From: Acidobacteria bacterium OLB17
GTDB lineage: Bacteria > Acidobacteriota > Blastocatellia > Pyrinomonadales > Pyrinomonadaceae
DNA length: 64,000 nt
Assembly (NCBI GenBank): GCA_001567505.1
Contig: LLEU01000027.1
Coordinates: forward strand, 62,001 to 126,000
Reading direction: 5' to 3'
Shown here: piece by piece, positions 48,490 through 56,319 of the stretch
How the letters are laid out: every line of letters begins with the position of its first letter
Position numbering within the stretch: position 1 is the stretch's first letter
Notes under the pieces: generated by a model
What the model saw: only the letters and a program-made list of their open reading frames with translations
Told to the model about the DNA's origin: nothing
The model's database searches: none
Made by a program: the position numbers and the translations under genes

Positions 48490-49001
48490 ATGAGCGAGAT
48501 GTTTGTACGGGCGAAGAGAAAAGGAAATTCAATCCCGTTTTCCTGATCGGGATCGTGATAGGTGTGCTTGCCGTCGGTGCGGCGATCTTTTATCTCGCGC
48601 AAAAGCCGTCGATCGAGGATCAGACGCAGCAGATTCTCGACACCGCTGCAAAACCCGGAAGTCCTGAATTCGCAGAGCTTAACAAGGACATCATCATCGC
48701 CACCAACGACAACGAGACAATAGAATCGCCCACGGGCCTCGGCACCATCTCGATGTTCATCAAAGGCCAGATCCGAAATAAAGGAACTCACGACATCTCT
48801 GTCCTCGAAGTGAATGTCTCGGTCGTCGATCGACAAAAGCAGGTCGTAAAAGAGCGGCGGCTGCTTTTCGTGCCGGGGCAGCATCCGGTCCTGAAAGCGG
48901 GTGAGACGGTGCCGGTCTCGCTCACGCTTGACGGCTTCGATCCTAAGGCCGAGCGTGCGCTTATCTACTGGCGTGTGACGGCGATCAAAGCGGCATCTTG
49001 A
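48490..49001 (+). CDS. Membrane-anchored protein with extracytoplasmic beta domain (frameshifted)
   Basis: An ATG at 48490 opens MSEMF, but the coding sense is in another frame from about 48505: GEEKRKFNPVFLIGIVIGVLAVGAAIFYL, a membrane anchor. The body (IIATNDNETIESPTGLGTISMFIKG, LEVNVSVVDRQKQVVKERRLLF) resembles the beta-sandwich of DUF2393-like or FxLYD-type domains. One more T in the TTT at 48502-48504 would join the two parts into about 170 residues. It lies between the divergent priA and lon. Function unknown. Confidence 0.65.
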
Positions 49002-49015
49002 GGCCGCACGCATTT

Positions 49016-49044
49016 TTGCCCTTTAAAAGCATATTTTTTAACAT
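49016..49044 (+). promoter_or_regulatory. Candidate lon promoter
   Basis: TTGCCC (49016-49021) and TAACAT (49039-49044) are 17 bases apart. The -10 ends only nine bases before the lon ATG, so the leader would be very short. Confidence 0.5.
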
Positions 49045-49053
49045 TAAGACCAT

Positions 49054-51477
49054 ATGATCGAAGGCGAAGATTTTACGGTCGCGCTCAGCGACCCCGAGAT
49101 CGTTGAACCCATGATGCAGGTGCCGCCCGTGCTTCCGGTGCTGCCGCTCAGGGATATTGTCATTTATCCGTTCATGATCGTCCCGCTCTTTGTCTCGCGT
49201 GACCGTTCGATAAAGGCGGTCGAAGAGGCGTTAAAAGAGAATCGGATGATCCTTCTCGTCTCGCAAAAGGACGTGAACAAAGAGGAACCCGTAAAGGAAG
49301 ATCTTTACTCGGTCGGGACGGTCGCGATCATTATGCGGATGCTCAAGCTGCCGGACGGGCGCATCCGTATTCTCATTCAGGGGCTTTCGCGATGTCGAGT
49401 AGGCGACGTTGATCCGTCCGGAGATCACATAAAGGCGTCGGTCACGCCGATCTCTGAACCGCTTGCACCTGAGAATTCGCTCGAGGTCGAGGCCCTCATC
49501 CGGAATGTTCGCAGCTCGATGGAGCGTGCGATGAAGCTCGGCAAACCGATCTCGCCGGAGGTCGTTGCGATCCTTGCCAACCTCGATGACGCCGGACGGC
49601 TTGCCGATCTTTCGGCCTCGAATCTCGAACTTGGCCTCGCGGACGCACAGTCCGTTCTCGACATTGAAGACCCGATCGCGCGGCTGCGGCGCGTGAACGA
49701 GGTCCTTGAGCGGGAACTCGAGGTGCTGACGTTCCAGCACGAAATAAATACCCAGGCTCGTGCGGATATGGACCGCTCGCAGCGTGAATATTTTCTTCGG
49801 CAGCAGCTAAAGGCGATCCAGAATGAACTCGGCGAAAGCAGTGAGCTATCAGAAGAGATCAACAGCTACCATGACAAGATCGCCAACGCGAAAATGCCTG
49901 AGGCGGTTCAGGCCGAGGCTCAGCGTCAGCTCAAGAAATTCGAGCGGATGCATCCCGATACGGCCGAGACCTCGACATTGCGGAATTGGCTCGACATCGT
50001 GCTGGACCTTCCGTGGTCAACGGCCTCCGAGGACAATCTCGACCTCGCGGCCGCCCAGAAGATCCTCGACGAGGACCACTACGGCCTCCCGCGCGTAAAA
50101 GAACGTATTATCGAGGCCCTCGCCGTTCGTAAACTGCGGAAAAAGCCGAAAGGTTCGATCTTATGCCTTGTTGGCCCTCCGGGAGTAGGCAAAACGAGCC
50201 TCGGGCGGTCGGTCGCTCGAGCGCTCGGACGCAAATTCGTTCGTTTAAGCCTTGGCGGCCTAAACGACGAGGCCGAGATCCGCGGCCACCGGCGAACCTA
50301 TGTCGGCGCGATGCCGGGCCGTATCATTACGGCCATCCATCAGGCCAAGACGAACAATCCGCTCATAATGCTTGACGAGATCGACAAGGTCGGCACGCAT
50401 TTTCGCGGCGACCCGAGCGCGGCACTCCTTGAAGTACTCGACCCCGAGCAGAATTTTGCCTTTCGCGACAACTACCTAGGGGTTCAGTTCGATCTCTCGA
50501 ATGTCATCTTTATGACGACGGCAAATGTGCTCGAGACGATCCAGCCGGCCCTGCGGGACCGAATGGAGGTGATCACAATTGCGGGCTACACCGCAAGCGA
50601 GAAGCTCGAGATCGCACGCCGCCACGTGATCCCGAAACAGATCGAAGACAACGGCTTGACGGCAAAGGACGTGAAGTTCGATAAGCGTGCGATCCTGCGG
50701 ATCATTGGCGAATATACGCAGGAGGCCGGGCTTCGACAGCTCGAACGCGAGATCGGCAAGGTGTGTCGAAAGGTCGCCCGCCGAAAGGCCGAAGCCAAGC
50801 GAAAGGTGTCGGCGGTGAAGGTCACGGCCGAGAATATCACCGATTTTCTGCGTGTTCCGAAAATACACGTCGAACGAGCGCCGACCAAGGATTCGATCGG
50901 CACGGTTACAGGCCTTGCATGGACAGCGGTCGGCGGCGAGATCTTGATCATCGAAGCACTGCGGACACGCGGAAAAGGGAAACTGCTCCTTACCGGCCAA
51001 CTGGGCGAGGTGATGCAGGAATCAGCGCAGGCAGCGTTCACGTTCGCAAAAAGCCGCTTTGCCGAACTTGGCATCGAAGAGGATGTGCTTGAGAAATTCG
51101 ACATCCACATTCACCTGCCGGAAGGTGCGATCCCGAAGGACGGCCCGTCTGCGGGTATCGGAATGGCTACGGCCCTTGTCTCCGTGCTTTCGCGGCGGCC
51201 GGTACGCCACACCATGGCGATGACCGGCGAGATCACACTTCGTGGCAACGTGCTCCCGATCGGCGGAGTCAAAGAAAAACTGCTTGCCGCACGGCGCGCC
51301 AAGGTCAAAACCGTGATCCTGCCGAAGGCAAATGAACGCGACCTTGTCGATCTTCCGCAGGAAGTTCACGATGATTTGAAGTTTATTTTTGTTGAGAATG
51401 TGCTTGAAGTGTTCGACGCCGCCTTGCGTCCGGCACCGCGAAAAGCCAAGGCAAAGAAGGCCGGCGGGACAAAATAA
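49054..51477 (+). CDS. lon: ATP-dependent protease Lon
   Basis: This 807-residue protein is intact. The N-terminal substrate domain ([23 protein letters not shown]) is followed by a coiled-coil region ([19 protein letters not shown]). The AAA+ module has Walker [17 protein letters not shown] and Walker [11 protein letters not shown]. The serine protease domain carries [12 protein letters not shown] (catalytic Ser) and [12 protein letters not shown] (catalytic Lys). It degrades damaged and regulatory proteins. The C-terminus ends in a Lys/Ala-rich tail. Confidence 0.97.
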   Translation: MIEGEDFTVALSDPEIVEPMMQVPPVLPVLPLRDIVIYPFMIVPLFVSRDRSIKAVEEALKENRMILLVSQKDVNKEEPVKEDLYSVGTVAIIMRMLKLPDGRIRILIQGLSRCRVGDVDPSGDHIKASVTPISEPLAPENSLEVEALIRNVRSSMERAMKLGKPISPEVVAILANLDDAGRLADLSASNLELGLADAQSVLDIEDPIARLRRVNEVLERELEVLTFQHEINTQARADMDRSQREYFLRQQLKAIQNELGESSELSEEINSYHDKIANAKMPEAVQAEAQRQLKKFERMHPDTAETSTLRNWLDIVLDLPWSTASEDNLDLAAAQKILDEDHYGLPRVKERIIEALAVRKLRKKPKGSILCLVGPPGVGKTSLGRSVARALGRKFVRLSLGGLNDEAEIRGHRRTYVGAMPGRIITAIHQAKTNNPLIMLDEIDKVGTHFRGDPSAALLEVLDPEQNFAFRDNYLGVQFDLSNVIFMTTANVLETIQPALRDRMEVITIAGYTASEKLEIARRHVIPKQIEDNGLTAKDVKFDKRAILRIIGEYTQEAGLRQLEREIGKVCRKVARRKAEAKRKVSAVKVTAENITDFLRVPKIHVERAPTKDSIGTVTGLAWTAVGGEILIIEALRTRGKGKLLLTGQLGEVMQESAQAAFTFAKSRFAELGIEEDVLEKFDIHIHLPEGAIPKDGPSAGIGMATALVSVLSRRPVRHTMAMTGEITLRGNVLPIGGVKEKLLAARRAKVKTVILPKANERDLVDLPQEVHDDLKFIFVENVLEVFDAALRPAPRKAKAKKAGGTK

Positions 51478-51533
51478 GCCAGGGAAATGGCCGGAAAATA
51501 CGGGAATGCCTTATTTTATAATGGTTTCAAGCA

Positions 51534-51562
51534 TTGACCTGACGTTTTTGGAGTTGTTAAAA
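51534..51562 (+). promoter_or_regulatory. Sigma-70-like promoter before the lytic transglycosylase
   Basis: TTGACC (51534-51539) and TTAAAA (51557-51562) are 17 bases apart. The predicted transcript would begin near 51569, about 168 bases before the ATG, and would include the structured leader. Confidence 0.55.
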
Positions 51563-51593
51563 TCATAAGTTGTGTTGCCGTCCGGTAGGCAGG

Positions 51594-51652
51594 CCTGTGG
51601 GCGCATACACAGGAAAACGAACTTTTTCGCCGCAGAGGCGTTAGATAGTTCG
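51594..51652 (+). other. Hairpin-rich 5' leader
   Basis: A perfect six-base hairpin, CCTGTG/CACAGG (51594-51613), is followed by CGAAC/GTTCG (51618-51622, 51648-51652) enclosing CGCC/GGCG (51628-51640). It lies between the promoter and the transglycosylase gene. I do not recognise a riboswitch class. Confidence 0.4.
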
Positions 51653-51736
51653 TGGCAAACGTGAAGAATGCGTGTGCTGCTCTCGCGCTTTCTTCGGGCA
51701 AAAGGCAGTTCAAAGAGCAATAAAAATATAGTCTTG

Positions 51737-53536
51737 ATGAAGAAATTCAGGGTCGCCCCCGCAGCACTTTCGGTCTCACTCTCGCTTTGCGCCGCGATCG
51801 GAGCTTCGGCTCAGATCACGGGCACGCGCTCAAGCAACAATACACGCCCGCCCGAGGTCGCGCGAGCTCAGGCCGACGTGAATTACGTGTTGCTCGAGTC
51901 CGGAAAGGCTTTTAAGGAAGGGCTGACCGCGTATTCCCAGGGCCGTTATCAGGATGCCGGGGCCCGCTTTGACAAGTCCGTCGAAACGTTCCTTTACTCG
52001 ACGCTTAACATTCAGGGCGAACCGCGTCTTAAGAATTGCTACGATCAGCTCATCGAGACCGTTTACCGGATCGAGTATCCTTCCGACAGCCAGATTCCCC
52101 AGGTTCGCGGCGTTGCGGCGACCTGCGGTTGGGAAATTGATGCAAAACTCGCAGATCAGGTCTCGCAGATGGCTCGCCCGGCCGCGAACAATAACGTCGC
52201 AGCATCGACCGTCGCGGTCACGAGCGGCCCGAGCGACCCGGCACCGCAAGGCTTCGTGAATCAGGAATTCGAACCTTCGCCACTCGACGATCTTGCAAAG
52301 CTCGAGTTGACGCCGGAAGAGCAGGCCGTTGACAACAATCCGGTCGCTCAGGAGCAATATCAGTATCTGCAGCGTGTCGTCTCGAACAGGTCGCTCGGAT
52401 TCACCTTTCAGGTGCATCCGATGATCCAGCAGTTCATCAACTACTATCGTGGACGCGGGCGGACGACCATGGAGGTCGGCCTTTATCGCTCCGGAATGTT
52501 CATGTCGATGGCTCGCCGCATTTTCCGCGAAGAGGGCGTTCCGGAGAATGTAGCGTGGCTTGGCCAGGTCGAAAGCGCCTGGAAGCCGACCGCGTACTCA
52601 TCCGCCGCCGCATCCGGCCTGTGGCAGTTCATTCCGGGAACCGGTGTCCGCTTTGGCCTTCAGAGAACGGCTTACGTTGACGAACGCAACAGCTTTGACG
52701 AGGCAACACGTGCCTCCGCACGTTATCTTAAGTTCCTTGCTAACCGCTACAACGGCAACTGGGAGCTTGCCATGGCCGCATATAACTCGGGCGAAGGCAA
52801 CGTCGATAGAGCGATCCGACGTGCTGGAGCAGCGAATTTCTGGCTAGCATTCCCGTACCTGCCGCGCGAGACGCGCAACTACGTGCCAAATATCCTTGCG
52901 ACGATCCTGATCGCAAATAATCCGAACCAGTACGGCTTTGGACAGATCCGGCCTGCACCGCCGCTTCGATATGACCGCCTGCGTGTGCCGGCCTCGACGA
53001 ACCTGAACCTGATCGCGGCGGCCGCTGACACGAGCGTCCAGCTCCTGCGGTATCTGAACCCGCATTTGCGTACGAATACGACGCCGCCGGTGCCGTATAT
53101 CGTGAATGTCCCGCTTGGAAAGGGAAATGAGGTCGCGGCGATCTTCAAGAGGCTGCCTGCATCGAAAATACCGAGCACTAACCTTGCACGGTCCGTGCAC
53201 GGCGAGACGTGGCAGTCGATCTCGAACCGCACGGGCGTAAGCGTCGCTGAATTGATGGAAGCCAATCCGGGAATGAAACATCCGAGCGGAAAGGTCTTCG
53301 TTCCTGTTAGCGTCGGCAACCGCGTCGAGGCAACGGCATATACGCGTCCCACGAATCGCCCCGCGTCGGCGCCTGTGGCTGCGAAGGTACGTATTGTCAA
53401 GGCTCGGGCAGGCGATACGGTCGCCAAGATCGCACAGCGTGAGAAGGTCGATGCCGCCGAGCTTGCAAAGTTCAATGGACTGCTGCCGAACTCGGTGCTT
53501 TTCTCCGGGCGTGAGATCAAGATACCGACGAAATAG
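51737..53536 (+). CDS. mltD: MltD-like lytic transglycosylase with LysM domains
   Basis: The product has about 599 residues. The signal peptide is KKFRVAPAALSVSLSLCAAIGASA. The SLT domain holds the catalytic Glu in AWLGQVESAWKP, then AASGLWQFIPGTGVRFGL and MAAYNSGEGNVDRAI. LysM-type modules follow: a weaker one around LIAAAADTSVQLLRYLNPHL, then GETWQSISNRTGVSVAELMEANP and ARAGDTVAKIAQREKVDAAEL. It cuts the glycan strands of peptidoglycan. I chose the ATG at 51737 because it begins the signal peptide directly; the frame opens further upstream at 51668. Confidence 0.93.
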   Translation: MKKFRVAPAALSVSLSLCAAIGASAQITGTRSSNNTRPPEVARAQADVNYVLLESGKAFKEGLTAYSQGRYQDAGARFDKSVETFLYSTLNIQGEPRLKNCYDQLIETVYRIEYPSDSQIPQVRGVAATCGWEIDAKLADQVSQMARPAANNNVAASTVAVTSGPSDPAPQGFVNQEFEPSPLDDLAKLELTPEEQAVDNNPVAQEQYQYLQRVVSNRSLGFTFQVHPMIQQFINYYRGRGRTTMEVGLYRSGMFMSMARRIFREEGVPENVAWLGQVESAWKPTAYSSAAASGLWQFIPGTGVRFGLQRTAYVDERNSFDEATRASARYLKFLANRYNGNWELAMAAYNSGEGNVDRAIRRAGAANFWLAFPYLPRETRNYVPNILATILIANNPNQYGFGQIRPAPPLRYDRLRVPASTNLNLIAAAADTSVQLLRYLNPHLRTNTTPPVPYIVNVPLGKGNEVAAIFKRLPASKIPSTNLARSVHGETWQSISNRTGVSVAELMEANPGMKHPSGKVFVPVSVGNRVEATAYTRPTNRPASAPVAAKVRIVKARAGDTVAKIAQREKVDAAELAKFNGLLPNSVLFSGREIKIPTK

Positions 53537-53558
53537 CTTTTAACTCGTCACGCTTTTT

Positions 53559-53600
53559 AAAGACGCCGGGGCCGCCTAAACTAGTGTCCCCGGCGTCTTT
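53559..53600 (+). terminator. Strong intrinsic terminator
   Basis: AAAGACGCCGGGG and CCCCGGCGTCTTT form a perfect 13-base stem around a 16-base loop, 23 bases after the transglycosylase stop. The T-run is part of the stem end. Confidence 0.85.
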
Positions 53601-53615
53601 GCATTTCCATTTCAG

Positions 53616-53644
53616 TTGACATTTCGGTCAACTGTAACTATACT
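53616..53644 (+). promoter_or_regulatory. Near-consensus sigma-70 promoter of the Rrf2 gene
   Basis: TTGACA (53616-53621) and TATACT (53639-53644) are exactly 17 bases apart. The -10 ends ten bases before the ATG at 53655, so transcription should begin only a few bases upstream of the start codon. Confidence 0.8.
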
Positions 53645-53654
53645 TGTTACAGTT
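53630..53654. promoter_or_regulatory. Inverted-repeat operator over the Rrf2 promoter
   Basis: AACTGTAAC-(7)-GTTACAGTT has perfect nine-base arms (53630-53638 and 53646-53654). The -10 element sits in the seven-base spacer, and the right arm touches the ATG. Placement and symmetry fit autorepression. Confidence 0.75.
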
Positions 53655-54089
53655 ATGGCGGCTAACAGCCAATTCGCGATGGCGGTTCATATCCTGACGC
53701 TACTTGCGAGAAAAGGCGACCAAAACTTAAAGTCCGACGCGATCGCCCACAGCGTGAACACGAATCCCGTTGTGATCCGGCGCGTGCTCGGCCAACTTGG
53801 GCACGCGGGCCTTGTCGCATCGCAGACCGGTGCATCCGGCGGAACGCGACTCGTTCGCACGCCCGAGAATATTTGTCTTGTCGATGTTTATAAGGCCGTT
53901 TCGTGCGGCGAGGTCTTTGCTCTGCCGACGCGTCCGGCAAGCCAGGATTGCCCGGTCGGACGAAATATCGAATCCGTACTCTGCAATCTCCAGAAGGCGA
54001 TCGACCGCAGCGTTGCGGAAAAGTTGGGTGAATTTACGCTTGCGCGCGTCCTCGAGATGATCGATACCGAGGATGCCGTCGCTGCGTAA
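53655..54089 (+). CDS. Rrf2-family transcriptional regulator
   Basis: This protein of about 144 residues has the Rrf2 winged helix (SQFAMAVHILTLLARKG, IAHSVNTNPVVIRRVLGQLGHAGLV, GASGGTRLVRTPENI). Cys residues are at VSCGEVF, SQDCPVG and VLCNLQ. The last two are ten residues apart, so the IscR-type cluster spacing is not obvious; it may be a thiol- or electrophile-sensing YwnA-like regulator. An upstream in-frame start (MTFRSTVTILV) would be inside the promoter, so 53655 is preferred. It heads a same-strand run of redox genes. Confidence 0.92.
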   Translation: MAANSQFAMAVHILTLLARKGDQNLKSDAIAHSVNTNPVVIRRVLGQLGHAGLVASQTGASGGTRLVRTPENICLVDVYKAVSCGEVFALPTRPASQDCPVGRNIESVLCNLQKAIDRSVAEKLGEFTLARVLEMIDTEDAVAA

Positions 54090-54106
54090 AAATTTTTTAT
54101 TCTTAA

Positions 54107-54127
54107 TTGTAGCAATCTTAGTTACAA
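54107..54127. promoter_or_regulatory. Second Rrf2-type inverted repeat, before the thioredoxin-like gene
   Basis: TTGTAGC-(7)-GTTACAA has six of seven arm bases paired and the same seven-base spacing as the Rrf2 operator. Its right half (GTTACA) is identical to that of the first site. It lies 20 bases before the ATG at 54148. Confidence 0.6.
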
Positions 54128-54147
54128 ATATCGATCGGGTGAACAAT

Positions 54148-54759
54148 ATGCGTGAATATTTGGAAAGATCAATGACCTTCGAGCAGTATCTTAAACTTAT
54201 CGACGACTTGCTTGCCGAAGGAAAAACTACCGGCGACGATCAGTCGATATCGAGGACGAGCTTTGCCTTGTTGAACAGAAAGCGTATCGATAGGATCCTG
54301 AAGACATTCATTCCGGACGAGGAGGCCGCCAAGGGCATAACTAAGGTCAGTACGCCCCGAACATGGTTCGTGCTGACGGAAGGCTGGTGCGGCGATGCGG
54401 CACAAAGCGTGCCGGTGATCGAACAGCTCGCGAGCCTGAATCCGCTGATCGAAACGAGGTACCTCTTGCGGGACGAGAATCTCGAATTGATGGATCAATA
54501 CCTGGTGAACGGAGCGCGGTCGATACCGAAGCTTATTGCCGTCGAGAACGATACCGACAAGGTGCTTTGGCATTGGGGGCCGCGGCCTCAGGGTGCGACC
54601 GACCTTTTTGCCGAGCTAAAAGCTGCCGGAACGTTGAAGGATGATATTCTCGAAGCGATACAGCGTTGGTACATCGCGGACAAAGGGAATTCGACGGCAC
54701 GCGAGATCGCCGCTTTGGTGCTTGCGGCCGAGAAAGGCAAGGCGCTTGCCGCAGTTTGA
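54148..54759 (+). CDS. Thioredoxin-like protein (Thioredoxin_9 type)
   Basis: The product has 203 residues. The thioredoxin-like centre is TWFVLTEGWCGDAAQSVPVIEQLA: a GWCGDA motif in place of CGPC, so only one of the two redox Cys is present. IETRYLLRDENLELMDQYLVNG and SIPKLIAV (the cis-Pro segment) follow. It is cytoplasmic, with no signal peptide. The operator-like repeat upstream and the neighbouring Rrf2 gene suggest redox control. The MDR oxidoreductase gene follows 12 bases later. Confidence 0.87.
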   Translation: MREYLERSMTFEQYLKLIDDLLAEGKTTGDDQSISRTSFALLNRKRIDRILKTFIPDEEAAKGITKVSTPRTWFVLTEGWCGDAAQSVPVIEQLASLNPLIETRYLLRDENLELMDQYLVNGARSIPKLIAVENDTDKVLWHWGPRPQGATDLFAELKAAGTLKDDILEAIQRWYIADKGNSTAREIAALVLAAEKGKALAAV

Positions 54760-54771
54760 AGCGAACGGAAT

Positions 54772-55791
54772 ATGAAGGCGTACGAACTCGCGAATTTTGG
54801 GCTTGACGAGCTGCGGCTCGCCGATGCGGAGGTGCCCGAGCCGGGCGATGACGAGGTGCTCGTTAAGATGCATGCCGCTTCGCTGAATTACCGCGACCTG
54901 ATGGTCGTCTCGGGAAAATACAATCCCCGGATGAAGCTGCCGGTCGTGCCGCTTTCAGATGGAGCGGGCGAGATCGTCGCCGTCGGGCGAAACGTCCGGA
55001 CGCGGAAGCCGGGCGACCGAGTTATGCCGCTGTTCGTGCAGAAGTGGTTCGACGGCAAGCTTGACGTTGCGGCCTCGAGGAGCTCTCTAGGCGGCGATGC
55101 TCGCTCGAATGGCGTTCTGCGTGAGTATGCGGCGTTCAACGAACGGTCGGTCGTCGAGATCCCTGGATACCTGAGCAGCGTCGAGGCGGCGACGCTGCCG
55201 TGCACTGCGTTGACCGCTTGGCATGCGTTGGTCGAGAGCGGCGGCCTGCAGCCCGGCGAGGTCGTCCTTACGCAGGGAACCGGCGGCGTTTCGATCTTCG
55301 CGATCCAGATCGCGAAGCATTTCGGTGCGAAAGTGATCGCGACGTCATCCTCGGATGCAAAGATCGACAAGCTGCGTGAGCTTGGCGTTGACCTTGCGAT
55401 CAACTATGCGGAGACGCCGGATTGGGAGAAGGCGGTGCTCGAGTTCACGGACGGCGTCGGCGTCGATCATGTTGTCGAGGTCGGCGGTGCCGGAACGATC
55501 CAGAAGAGCATTGCGTCCGTACGGATGGGCGGCAATATCGCCTTGATCGGCGCGTTGTCGGGTGCGGCGTCTGTCGATACGGTGCCGATCTTTATGCGTG
55601 CGATACGCCTTCAGGGGGTCTTTGTGGGTTCGAAGGCGATGTTCGAGCGTATGCTCGCGGAGTTCGCAACGGCGGAGCTGCGGCCTGTCATCGACCGCAC
55701 GTTCGCCTTTCCGGAAGCTCGGGAAGCATTTCGTTATATGGAACGCGGCGAGCATTTCGGAAAGATCGTTATCGAGTTCCCGCTGGCGTAG
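54772..55791 (+). CDS. Zinc-independent MDR-superfamily oxidoreductase
   Basis: This 339-residue protein has the GroES-like N-terminal domain (ASLNYRDLMVVSGKYN, LPVVPLSDGAGEIVAVG). It also has the NAD(P)-binding motif (LTQGTGGVSIFAIQIAKHFGAKVIATSSSDAK). The catalytic-zinc Cys/His and the structural-zinc Cys cluster of classical alcohol dehydrogenases are absent, so quinone- or enone-reductase-like chemistry is likely. It sits between two thioredoxin-fold genes, probably in one redox unit under the Rrf2 regulator. Confidence 0.9.
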   Translation: MKAYELANFGLDELRLADAEVPEPGDDEVLVKMHAASLNYRDLMVVSGKYNPRMKLPVVPLSDGAGEIVAVGRNVRTRKPGDRVMPLFVQKWFDGKLDVAASRSSLGGDARSNGVLREYAAFNERSVVEIPGYLSSVEAATLPCTALTAWHALVESGGLQPGEVVLTQGTGGVSIFAIQIAKHFGAKVIATSSSDAKIDKLRELGVDLAINYAETPDWEKAVLEFTDGVGVDHVVEVGGAGTIQKSIASVRMGGNIALIGALSGAASVDTVPIFMRAIRLQGVFVGSKAMFERMLAEFATAELRPVIDRTFAFPEAREAFRYMERGEHFGKIVIEFPLA

Positions 55792-55816
55792 TTCGTACGG
55801 GAAGTTTCTTGTGGTT

Positions 55817-55836
55817 CAGGCAGACATTTTTGCCTG
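55817..55836 (+). terminator. Hairpin after the MDR gene
   Basis: CAGGCA and TGCCTG form a six-base stem with an eight-base, T-rich loop 25 bases after the stop. No T-run follows, so termination may be partial. Confidence 0.45.
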
Positions 55837-55892
55837 AGTTGGGTAACATAATATTAAGATCGAACGATCATTTTTAAGGAGAAATAGAATAA

Positions 55893-56219
55893 ATGGGTGC
55901 ATTTGCAAAGGCAGTAACCGACACCGCTTTTGAAGCGGAGGTCTTGAATTCGGATAAGCCGGTCTTGGTGGATTTTTGGGCGGAGTGGTGTGCTCCCTGC
56001 CGGGCGATCGCAGAGTCCGTGGAGGCGGTCGCACAGGATTTTCAGGGAACGGCGGGCGTTTACAAGTTGAATGTGGATGAGAATCCGGCGGTGTCGAACA
56101 AGTACGGCATTCGGAGCATTCCGACGCTGATCGTCTTCAAAGGCGGGCAGGAGCAGGAACGCGTCGTGGGCGGCGTAAGCCGTGAGGCATTGTCGAGCCT
56201 GATCAAGCGGCACGTTTAG
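55893..56219 (+). CDS. trxA: Thioredoxin
   Basis: This 108-residue protein has the active-site segment DFWAEWCAPCRAIAES. The Cys pair is spaced CxxC with Ala-Pro between, where most thioredoxins have Gly-Pro. The cis-Pro loop GIRSIPTLIVFKGGQE and the C-terminal helix are present. An AAGGAG site lies 11 bases before the ATG. It is a cytosolic disulfide reductase. A strong terminator follows. Confidence 0.95.
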   Translation: MGAFAKAVTDTAFEAEVLNSDKPVLVDFWAEWCAPCRAIAESVEAVAQDFQGTAGVYKLNVDENPAVSNKYGIRSIPTLIVFKGGQEQERVVGGVSREALSSLIKRHV

Positions 56220-56264
56220 GATCGCCCCGCGGCCGCTGAGGCCGGCGATCGGGCAAAAATTGAG

Positions 56265-56290
56265 AAGGCCGGGCAAGTTGCCCGGCCTTT
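56265..56290 (+). terminator. Intrinsic terminator after trxA
   Basis: AAGGCCGGGC and GCCCGGCCTT pair around a short loop, followed by TCTCGTTTT. It lies between trxA and the convergent FG-GAP gene. Confidence 0.8.
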
Positions 56291-56319
56291 CTCGTTTTAT
56301 GTCACTTTCTCCGAAAGGA

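Noticed and set aside
47586..49013. Long N-terminal extension of the priA frame up to 49013
   Set aside because: The extra 205 codons are antisense to the membrane-anchored protein gene at 48490-49001 and have no PriA resemblance.
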